Below are positions 36,474 to 46,345 of a stretch of 64,000 nt of DNA, in pieces; position 1 is the stretch's first letter; every line of letters starts with the position of its first letter. The stretch is from assembly GCA_947034885.2 (NCBI GenBank), contig OX344749.2, positions 5,223,501-5,287,500 on the forward strand. Reading direction: 5' to 3'. The stretch comes from Thuidium tamariscinum. Lineage: Eukaryota; Streptophyta; Bryopsida; Hypnales; Thuidiaceae. The notes under the pieces were generated by a model. The model ran no database searches and was not told where the DNA came from. It worked only from the letters and a program-made list of their open reading frames with translations. Both the position numbers and the translations under genes were made by a program.

Positions 36474-36507
36474 AAGGAGGGTCTGGGAAGCTTCCCAGAC
36501 CCTCCTT
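36474..36507. repeat. Perfect 34-bp palindrome
   Basis: The half AAGGAGGGTCTGGGAAG (36474-36490) is followed at once by its exact complement (36491-36507), with no spacer. It is GC-rich in an AT-rich setting. It could form a cruciform or RNA hairpin; origin unknown. Confidence 0.92.
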
Positions 36508-38990
36508 GTATTGCGCTCCCAGATTCTCGGAGAATGGTAGTAGCATCTTCTTAACCTCTGATGTCGTTGGCTCCCTCCCTATTTTCTACATTTTGACACA
36601 AATTATGCTGATCAACAAACAATTAGAAAAGTTGGGCCTACAAAAAGAATCGGCTTACAAAAACGACCATGTTTAACGTCACTAGTAAATTTGTTAGTGT
36701 TAGAGCTCATGAACATCTTTCACTTCGCGACCAGTGCTTCCAATGCATACTTACCTGGCAACTAGTGCCAAAGATCATGTATTTGAACTTCTGCCGACGC
36801 ATCTGTCCTTTTAAAACCACACGCACAGTACTATACAAACTTCGAATACAAATCAAGCACCCATCTACACTCGCAAATTTCTCAACGAAGCTTGTTTCTG
36901 TGAAGTCCAATTTTGATTGAGCAACTGTGTGGCACGCTTGCAAGTGCTAGCTGTGTGTCAAAATCCCACCTCAAACAGACGCGGTCTCAGCTTCCAAAAC
37001 GGTAGTTGCACAACAATTGCCCTCGGAATACAGTGGAGTATGCGTTCGTCTACAAGAATACAACATCGTTTAAGGGTTAATGCTCTGAGATTCTGTGCCC
37101 ACAACCATGTGACGAAGGCCCTCGGGCAGGCAGTGACCACCTCAGTGGAAGACTTAGCCACGGCTCTCTCCGCCTACAAATTCTCATTGTCTATTCGACA
37201 AAATGGATGAGGGTAGCTGATGTTTTTTGTAAACCCTGGTATGTTAAAACTTCCAACAATTTCAGAAACTATTGACTTCGTCTCAGGTACCCCATCAAAG
37301 GGACGAGAACTCCACAAATCAAAGGGTCACAGTAAAAGGGTGTGCTCTGCGAGGGTGCACTTTGCATAAAGCATATAGTGCTTCATGCATTGGAGTTGTG
37401 TAGGCCTACGAAGATCCATGGCCATTCAAAACTCCTGCACACCCGGGCACACTAGCAGGGAGACAACCTCCACAAAATCATACCACAAAATTGGAAGAAT
37501 GAAACAATTTGTTATGCAACAGCTGCTGCGGGGCATCTGCGTCTGTCCATTGTCCAGAAACTGGACGTCGGAGTGCTTCAGGGTTCAAAACTGCTCACAT
37601 CACAGCCTTCGGAGGCTACACCTCCGAAGGCTCCAACAGAGCAGGGACCAAAGCCTCTCAATGAAACTCCCAAGACAAGGTCACCTATAAAACCACGTCG
37701 TCTGCCCATTTGAGACCCCGCACCAAGGCCCCCAAGACTCTGCTACACATGGAAAGTGAATTTCAAGTTTAGTGTCATATCCCATACAAATGACGTATTA
37801 ATAAAATTTATATGTGTGATCTCAATACTATGTGTGATTGAATAATTTTATGATACTCTAAAGTTTTTCACATTAGATACCACATTATGTCATTACATAC
37901 GGAGTACATAATGTGGATTCCTTGCACTCCAATAAAGCCAAATGTGCCACAGATGAGCGATATCTCAAAAATAAACCATTCCTCCATATCTTAAGATATC
38001 AGTAAGATGATTATGAAAGCGACTTTCCAACAAAAATCTAAAGGGTTAGATAAAACGACTAATAATTCGTTATACGACTTCAAACTGTGAAAATTGGTTC
38101 ACATCCACTACATCATGCCTCTATAAAATGAAAGCAGTAATGTCAATAAATGAGATATAACTCTCAGATATCAGACTCAAAAATAGAGATGAAAAAAGCT
38201 CAAAAACAGTGACAATACTCATAAGGTACGGGTTCATGCTTCAAATATCTAATTCATAATCAAAAGAATATGTACACATTGATACAGGGAGTATTCAGCT
38301 CCTCCACACCAAACCTACTGTTGATTTCAAGATGGATACCAATGAAACCTTCACATCTTACATGATATCCAAGCAATCCATACCTGTGCGCCTTGGATCA
38401 GCATAAAGGAGCTCCTAACACCTTGACTTTTCACACCTTGGGGGCCATCTGCTATTTCAAGGAAGAATCAAGGTTTCAAAATGCTCCCATTTTCAGACAT
38501 GCTCGTTCCTTGAAACGCGTTCTTACATCTTGATTTCAAGGAAATTTTGGGCCCCTGACGTCAATCACTTCAATAACTTCCAGATGAGCAAGCAGAAGTA
38601 GCACGGAGGTGCACACTATTCTCGGCCATATTGATTGAATCCAAATCATACCATGCTTTTTCATGTTGTCAGATACACGGTAAGATAGATGCACTCATAG
38701 TACAACTTCAAAATGTCTTTTAAATTGCTCCATCTGATATTTCAACCAAAAAAGAAGAAATTAAAAACTAAAAGTGGCAATCATATGGAAAGGGTGTACA
38801 GTGATTCCCAAGTCAATTTGCTAAAGTAACCAGTGCTGATAAAACAATCAAACCCTGTCAAATGGCACTGCCTCAAGATAGATGGGCTACGAAGTGCATC
38901 CTCAGATTTGCTCACAACTTGGTCTGTTGAATTTGCCCAACCAAAATGGTACATAACATGACAGATTCTAAGGATAAACAGGGAACGAAC
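36508..38990. other. Gene-free stretch with a GC-richer patch (36670-37740)
   Basis: 36670-37740 is richer in GC than its flanks but shows no protein-like ORF. A perfect hairpin, AGCCTTCGGAGG with its complement around a 5-nt loop, lies at 37604-37632. The phrase TGGACGTCGGAGTGCTTCAG near 37563 recurs in similar form near 43822 and marks a shared repeat fragment. 37740-38990 is AT-rich and unassigned; its end next to 39073 is presumably 3' UTR and flank of the minus-strand gene. Confidence 0.5.
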
Positions 38991-39072
38991 AATTATAGAG
39001 TGTCACCAGAGATTCTGAGGACAAATAAAATAGAGGGCTTTTGGAAATACAGAGTGACATTATGAGGATACC

Positions 39073-41022
39073 TTACTCGTCAGGAGCATTAGCAGTGGAG
39101 CCCTCGTGTTCATATTTTTGCACCAAGAAGGAAGCGGTGTTCCGCAGCCTGGTACCAAAGGGACGCTCATCACCAATATAAATCTGCCTGGAGCATGACC
39201 CCAGGAACTTCAACCATGCCGACCTCGCAGCATCGTCACCTTCATTTCCCCACAAGAATGTGTCTGCAATCACAACCTGATAGTAGAGCCTCTTGAAGTC
39301 CACAAACTTGGCCCTCAAATTCACGTTCTCAAACAACTCAGCCACCTCTCTAGGACCTGCCAGAAGCTTTCTCCGTCGTCCTAGATTCGTCAGCTCATGT
39401 AGAGCCAAACGGCGTTGCAAGTCCACTGAGCGCTGGCCCAGTCCACTCAACGCTCCAAGCACAAAAACAGCGTTCTGAGGCTTTACTGTGAACTCCGAGA
39501 TCATCCCTGCAATCCCATTGAAATCGTGGGAACAGTACGCTTCCCACTCCTCCGGACTGAAATAGCGGAGCAACACGAGAATGCAGTCTTCGATTTTGTC
39601 CACTATTTCAAGCAACCCTCGCTCAAGCGTCAGGTGCACCATGATGACCAAAAGCTTCGCAACGTCTATAGGCTCGTAATACGGTTGCACAACAGTCCGT
39701 CTCTCGAAGCAAATGGCGATGAATTCAAGCACGGAACGCACGTTCTTCGTAGGTATTCTTTCCGTGGTGGGAGCCTCCATGTCCTCAGAGCCTCCTTCGT
39801 GTTCCCTGTACCCGTACACAGTAAGCGTTTGCTTCAGATCGACCAGGTTGGGTAGCCAAGCCATCTCAAATGAAGCCTCGGCATCCTGCAAACACACAAA
39901 TGAAATGAAATCAATTATCCAGGCAGTCCCTCTAAACATTCAAGGGAGAAATACTCTCGAGAAGCAGAGCTTACGGTGGATACTCGGGAGACTAAATCGA
40001 CCAAAAACCTGCAACTCGCCCTTTCCAAAGATTCCTCCTTTGAGTACGCCATTTGGTGGTACACCCACCGTAAAGTGGACTCATCGCACCTCCTCGCACA
40101 CAGAGCCCAGGATCGCAGAAACCCCGACCTGGTTAAAACCTCCAGCGACGTCTCACGCCCTTCCTCCTTCGATAATTGCAGCGCTCGGAGAATAGGGGGC
40201 TCCGCAATTCCGCCGATCTAACACGAATTCAATGATTACTTCCTGGTCAGATATGCAGGAAGGAAAGGAATGCACGCATTTCGTTGTACATGAGCTAAAA
40301 ATATTCTCAAAAGAAGCAGCCTAAATAGCTCTAGAACTTATTGGTAGAAATCGTTTGCGCCCACTTTAGTTTTCCAACAGTATACTCGCCATTTCTTGTC
40401 ACATTTGACTGTCAAGTGACAAAGGAAAGAAAACAGTACAACGACCAATATAAGGTACTTGCCTATGGCCTATATCGAAATTGGGATTCGTTTCCGGGAC
40501 TGTCTGCTTGCATTTGAAGGCGCGGAAAGAATTTTCGTATTCTCTGAGTCTGAAATTGAGAGTAAGCATTGGCCTCGTAACCGTGAACTAATTCATGGCA
40601 AAGTTAGAAGAATCTGACATTCAGAGAAATGGAGAATCACGGTGACTTACCAGAGGTACGGTTCCGCGTTCCGAAACTCCCAAAACAGGTAACCCCCACT
40701 CGGGCTCTACTTCCTCCCCTGCCCCACTGGCCACTTGCTTCTCCAATTCATCGAGTATCTGCTGCGGAGCCTGGCGATCTTCCTCCCTGTCGTCGTCATC
40801 GGAGGAGGAGCTGTAAAGATGCGATTTGAGCTTGGAGATCTGCTGCAGTCGCTTGCTGCTGCTCTTCGGCTTCTGTTTGCGCACACTCTCCTTGTAATCG
40901 GCTTCCAAGATGTCGTCGAGGGTGATCAATTTCCGTTTCCTCTTGGCTGCTGGCGGAGACGCAGCAGGCGAGGGAGTCGCGCGAAGCCACTCCTCGTCGT
41001 CCTCCGTAACCAGAGCTTCCAT
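39073..41022 (-). CDS. Probable NSE6/ASAP1/SLF2-like SMC5/6 complex subunit
   Basis: Three exons were reconstructed on the minus strand: 41022-40651, 40217-39975 and 39885-39073. The introns (433 and 89 nt) have GT-AG ends and are phase 0, giving 475 residues and a TAA stop. The N-terminus (1-105) is charged and probably disordered, with EEWLRATPSP, a basic KRKRK patch and a SSSSDDDDREEDR acidic run. It then meets WGLPVLGVSERGTVPL at the exon 1 end. Residues about 125-475 look all-helical, with repeated hydrophobic helices (FLRSWALCARRCDESTLRWV, WLPNLVDLKQTL, LLVIMVHLTLERGLLEIVDK). This layout resembles the CANIN-domain proteins SLF2 and plant ASAP1, partners of SNI1/NSE5 that load SMC5/6 on damaged DNA. 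The gene structure is well supported; the family name rests on remembered resemblance and could be wrong. An alternative is an unassigned helical-repeat nuclear protein. Confidence 0.72.
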
Positions 41023-43849
41023 GAGTCTTCAATTCCGAAAACACTCCGAAAAGTTTCTGCAACCCTAATTCCAAGAACCGGCACTCGCGCTTCAAGAACA
41101 CAGTTGTTTGGAGCTTCTGAGGAGATCCACCAGGAGTCCAGGACTGACCCACTAACTTAACCTTCATAAGAAAGGAGGAATTGATCTGATTGGGAACAAC
41201 ATAACATTGTTAACTTTGAAATGTTGTGGCGGAAAAAAAAATGTCTATCTTAATGAATGGCTTTTCAGGAAAATTAGGAATTGGATCATTGTAGTGACAA
41301 GGTCACATTCTCTTAGGCTTAATCTTGAAAAAACAAGGCCCATCTTCACAATAGTCACACAAACATGATATAATTATTAAGTGGATAAGTACATCTTAGT
41401 TTTATAGTAATCTTGAATTCATCCATCACACCATAAACATGGATTGTCTTTTGAGTGGATAGTGAGGAAGACATCCACCCTAAAAAAGTGTGCCACTTTT
41501 TTTTTAAATCCCCCTAGACCCCCTTGGGTTACACAAAAATCAATTAATTAAAATTAATTATCTCCCATCCCTCCCATCCCATCCCTTCCTTTTAATTTTC
41601 AACACCAATGAATTTGACAATCAATATGGGATTATCTCCCATCCCTCCCCTCCCCTATCTCGTATCTTCTCATGTATCCATATCCACTTGCGTAACCATA
41701 TTTCTAATTCAGTTTTATATCATAATTGTATCCGAATTTGTACTGTACTTGTATCATATCCAAGAGTTGAAATGAACAGTATAGATGAAGTGCCACCCCA
41801 GAGATTGATAGCAAGGAAGAAGGTCCTTCCTTTTTTTAATCAATGGTTCTATTTTTATTTTAAAGGGGGATCTTTTAATCGATGGCTCTTGTTTTTTCTT
41901 CCCAAGAGTCGGTGGGTGGGTTTAGGTGGGTTTGGGTGGGTTTCTATAATCACAATAGATAATAATCTAGAATTCATCCATCACACCACAAACAATTACA
42001 TTATTTTCCAACAATAAAATAGATGATGGAATATTCAACACACTTTGAAAACCTAATGATATCATCTAAAAGGAAGGAAGAATTATCCTTTGTGTGAGCC
42101 TTGGAAGTTTGGCCACATCATGACATTTGTTTGTGAATAGATGGCTTTTTTTCAAGTAAAAATGAAGGTGAGATTAGTCATGAGCAATGATATGAGTATA
42201 ATTTGTAAATCATGATGGACTAAATTTTATACAAGATTGTTTCTTCTTTTTAAATTTTTGTGACTTCAAAACAAAATGTATATTTTCTAATTATTCTAGG
42301 AACCATTCAATAAATAAAATAATAATGTATTTTTAATTGAATTTTTTAATATAAAATAACTACTATGTTCTCCTAATTGAATTGACTTCATTACTAAAAA
42401 TATTTAAAACTCAATTTAGAATTTTAAGGGTTTTAAAGGCCAACTATTTTCTCAAAAAAGACCGTTAGGCCCCATTTAGAGTTGGTCATGTCCACCAATC
42501 AAAATGTCCTCTACAAAAGACTTCAAAAGGGCAAAAACTACACCTATTTATTCTTGAAGTTCAATTTTAGAGGCAGTCAATTTGTTTCTTGTTTTTTATT
42601 GTTAAGTTCTATTTCCAACCTATGTAGTCCTCAAATAAAGATAATGTATCCTATAAAGTACATACAAATAACAATATATCCATGTACTTTTTGTATTAAA
42701 ATATTTACATAGTTCTCATGAGCCATAAGTGCAAGGTCAATATGGTAAAGATAGGTGGGAGGTATAGTCTATAATTAATTAAATTCAATGAAATTGAGCC
42801 TACACAAAAAAAAACTTGGTGTATCAGTCTTATTGTGGAAGGATAGAGATGCTTGTAAGCAAAGCATTGATGGGACAACAATCATTTTTCTCTCAAGATT
42901 TTGATGGTAAACTTTACTATATTATTAATAGGATAATGAAGTAGGATCATGGCCCTATTAATGAGGGTTCAAAATTGATTCAACCAGCAAAAATAGTATT
43001 AGTACAAATTTGAGTTGAAATTGAAATTTTGTGAAGAAAACAATATTTGATTTAATTTTGAAAATTTTTTAATTAGAAAATATTATAGCCTGCACTATTT
43101 TAAAATATTATAATTTTAATAATAGCTATATTCACTTAGTACTTACACCAATAGCATTAGGAAGAGAATGGGCATCAAGAAGGCTTCTAAATTTGACCAA
43201 AAGTAAATAGAGATTATCAATAAAAAATGTTTTTTTATTTGTATTTTATTGAAAGGAGGTTTACAAAAGGAAGAAGCTATGTACAAACCCCATTTTTCTC
43301 CTAATGGATAAATCAATGCAACCAAAGTCCATAATTGTATTTTATATAGATTTCTAGGAAATAAACTAATTGGATTTAGAGGTAAAGAAAACATCGTTAT
43401 AAAATATCATACAACATTTTCTACAATAAAAAATAAAATAAAATTGCACCACACTTATTTTTCCAACATTAAATACTATAAAAATATTTATTCTTGTAGT
43501 ATAAGAGTGCACTCCATTTGAATTAGGTGTAATTGTAATTGAGACTCATGAACCTCCTTATCTGCAAATGAAACTATGGGTAGTAAGGTAGGAGGCTTGA
43601 AATTCGATGGGGCATTAACCCTTAAGCGTCTCAATCCTTTTTTGAATTTTTGCACATTTTCGCTTATAGCTTTGTACAGATGTATCATTTACCAGAATTT
43701 AATGAATTTGGTCATTAAAGAAGATTGTCTTTTCTAGATTCAAGTATTACATTTGATAAATTAGAAGTTAATTGGATGAAACCAGGCCTTGAAGCCCTCT
43801 GTTCATCGTCCAGAATATGGACGTCGGCGTGCTTCAGGGTTAAAAGCAA
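41023..43849. other. Upstream flank of the NSE6-like gene, then AT-rich DNA
   Basis: The first 150 bp upstream of 41022 are GC-rich and probably hold the promoter and 5' UTR. No TATA box was identified. Beyond about 41200 the DNA is AT-rich except for G-/C-run clusters at 41561-41660 and 41911-41940. Positions 43800-43850 contain a repeat fragment shared with about 37555-37590. No other gene seen. Confidence 0.5.
41561..41940. other. Cluster of G-quadruplex-type motifs
   Basis: 41911-41940 on the plus strand has five GGG runs separated by loops of 1-8 nt. 41563-41586 and 41637-41656 have CCC runs of the same spacing, so GGG runs on the minus strand. All lie 0.5-0.9 kb upstream of the NSE6-like gene. 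Folding potential is inferred from sequence only. Confidence 0.6.
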
Positions 43850-44131
43850 ACATGACTCAAAAGTACATTTTGCTTTCTTCAATGTATCAAATCTGCACAT
43901 TTTAGGAGGTGGTCGCTTTTGATGACCACAAATGGCCACTTTTTTTCAACTTCCAAAATTTGTAATTGATTCCACAAAACTCCAAAAAATAAGAAACAAA
44001 TTGGGTTAGATGCCTATTCCACTTGTCTTTCAAGAAAAATTTATAGAAAAATATTTCAAGATGTTTCACCTCCTCAAAATTCAGTTTTAATTTTTAACCC
44101 TTAGATGGTCGGTTTATGGACCTCCTAGGCT
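43850..44131 (+). repeat. Dispersed repeat R4, copy 2
   Basis: Colinear by eye with 20483-20755. The segment lies between AGGGTTAAAA (about 43836-43845) and TTTTTAACCCTTAG (about 44094), which are roughly complementary and may be element ends. Confidence 0.65.
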
Positions 44132-44454
44132 CCTACCTTATAGAAATATTTGCTGACTTTGATGGTTTGTAAAGTAACTTTCTTGGAGTAAGGCAACCTT
44201 AGTAACTTAATTGTTGTGGCAACCTAATTTCATTGTTTAGTGTAACTTTTGCAGCTTGATTCCAATGGAAATGAATGCTCATGAACTGTAAATTTGATCC
44301 GGGCGGTACCTGTCTACGGATGCACAGACTTTTGATGGAGGAGTCTGCCACTCTGCTGGTCTGCTATTAAATTGTAATAACTTGGAATCGCCGTACTTGA
44401 GTTGGTCGGTGTGCACATCACTCAGACAATGGAAAAATACCAACTCAAGTTGAT
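44132..44454. other. Intergenic DNA, nothing recognised
   Basis: Mixed composition, with no ORF or repeat ends recognised. Confidence 0.45.
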
Positions 44455-44457
44455 TTA

Positions 44458-44596
44458 GGGGTGTTTCACACTATGGTCGTCCAAGTTGAGAGGCCGTCGA
44501 TTCCACCAATGAGATTTTAGAAACCATGATTTCCACCAATCAGATTTGAGAAAACCATGGCCTCTCGATTTGGACAGCGATAGTGTGAAACATCCC
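44458..44596. mobile_element. Tourist-like MITE, copy 2
   Basis: Termini GGGGTGTTTCACACTATGG and CGATAGTGTGAAACATCCC, 139 bp, flanked by the direct repeat TTA (44455-44457 and 44597-44599). GGG-rich TIRs with a TTA duplication are the hallmark of PIF/Harbinger MITEs. It has the same two-unit internal structure as the other copies. Confidence 0.88.
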
Positions 44597-44604
44597 TTAA
44601 CTTA

Positions 44605-44743
44605 GGGGCGTTTCACACTATGGCCATCCAAGTCAAGAGGCCATTGATTCCACCAATTAGATTTCAAAAACCATGATTTTCACCAACCAGATTTGAGAAA
44701 ATCATCGCCTCTTGACTAGGACGGCCATAGTGTGAAACACCCC
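44605..44743. mobile_element. Tourist-like MITE, copy 3
   Basis: Termini GGGGCGTTTCACACTATGG and CCATAGTGTGAAACACCCC, also 139 bp and also with its own TTA duplication (44602-44604 and 44744-44746). It lies only 8 bp from copy 2, in the same arrangement. Confidence 0.88.
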
Positions 44744-44746
44744 TTA

Positions 44747-45366
44747 AGTTACAATTCTACTAAGATTTTGATTGGATTTTAGACTATCATAATTTACTTA
44801 CAATGGGACCCCAATTTTTTTAATTCCATTCTTAATTTTTTTTTTTAATTTGTGGAAAAGGATTGTGACCATTAAAATACCAAAAAAGAAACAATTAATC
44901 TAGCTCAAGTAATTTTTTTTTGAAACAAATGAAATAGAATTTCATTGCTACATGTGAAATGTTCAACCACAAGAGAAGGTTGAGGGAGAGATGCCACATG
45001 GGAATGGGACCTAAATTTTGGAGTAGGACGTTAAATCCTACCATTGAAGTTGGGTCTAGTAGGTGGATTCACCTTGGGAGAAAAAAATGTAGGAATTTTT
45101 AATTTTTTGCAACTTCTATTTTTTCAAATTTCAAATTTATTTTTGCAATTAGAGACCCCATAATAGTCAAGTAGGGTCTATAACATATACTAGATACAAC
45201 CCAAAATAGGGGGCTTTTTTCATTTTTACTCAAGGAATTAAAATTTGCCCTATTGGGCCCACCTTCGATGGTAGGATTCAATGTCCATCAATTTTGGACC
45301 CACATTCATTTACCTATACATAATTAATTGCTTAGAGCATCGACAGTCATATTGAAATATAGGCCC
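44747..45366. other. Gene-free stretch with an R2 arm fragment
   Basis: Positions about 45095-45240 match the right arm of the foldback at 2663-3772 and the fragment at 7375-7440 (TTTTTGCAATTAGAGACC, then AAAATAGGGGGCTTTTTTCA). No gene. Confidence 0.55.
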
Positions 45367-46345
45367 TTAACCTTTCATTGTTGAAAGGGATGGAAAGTGT
45401 CTTCACATAGTCTAGTGGTTTTATTCAAGGTATCGTAACTTTTGCATCCAATGTCTTTCAATAAAAGTTGTTGGAAAAGTTTGTTCATATTAGTATAGTT
45501 TAGGGTTAATCAATATGTATAGATGTTTTAGAAGCCAATCGAAGTTCATAGGTTCAATTTGAATTCAACAAACTACATTTTGATGGCTACAACTTTTGGG
45601 TGCTTGTATCTTTTTCATCCAAAGTTTGTTTTCAATATAATTTGTTGTGTTATGTTCTCCTTAAAGTCTTGTTATTGTGGTAGAATTTTCATGTCAATCC
45701 AAGTTGTTTTGAGTGTTTGGGAACAATTCAAAGCTCAAAATGCAAACATTATTAAATTATAGTGAACTTTGGTAGTTTATTTCTTCTTCATACAATGTCC
45801 ATTTTCAATCAATTTTTTTTATAGAAAAGTTGCAAATATTAGTCTAGTTTGTAAGGTCAAACTTCCATTTCAATTAAAAAAAGTTATTAGTGAGTGAGAA
45901 GCATTTTAGTAAAAGAGGCTCAACCATAGATGTGTTTATTACAACTTCTTTTTTTATAGTTTCTCAACCATTGATGTTTTAAGACAATTTTAGAGACACA
46001 ATGAATGACTTGAATGATGGGTTTTTTCACTGATGTGTTATTATGCTAGTTTTGAATGACTTTATCGTTTTTTGTTTTTTTTCATTTAAGTAGGTGTAGA
46101 AATCAAATTTGACATTCCAAATGTATTTGTAGGAAAATTTCAGCATCTTTTTTCAATTCCAAAACATTATAATCTTGCAATCTATAAGGTCGAATGGCTC
46201 CAAATTTGATTGATGTCATTTATAATATATACACTACAAGATTGTATGGTTGAGATTTTCATACTTTAGTTACATTTAGACTTATAACACTTGAAAAGCA
46301 AGGATACTTTTGGGTACATTTGGACCTTAGGCAATGAAGGATTAA
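45367..46345 (-). mobile_element. TIR repeat R3, diverged copy
   Basis: Ends TTAACCTTTCATTG and CAATGAAGGATTAAG form an inverted pair. The block AACATTATAATCTTGCAATC lies about 180 bp from the right end, as in the 17951-19302 copy. More diverged than the other copies. Confidence 0.5.

Noticed and set aside
39713-40195. 160-codon plus-strand ORF opposite the NSE6-like exons
   Set aside because: Antisense shadow that crosses an intron of the well-supported minus-strand gene.
41911-41943. Interstitial telomere repeat
   Set aside because: GGGTTTAGG and GGGTTTGGG words occur but there is no run of plant TTTAGGG units; better described as a G-run cluster.
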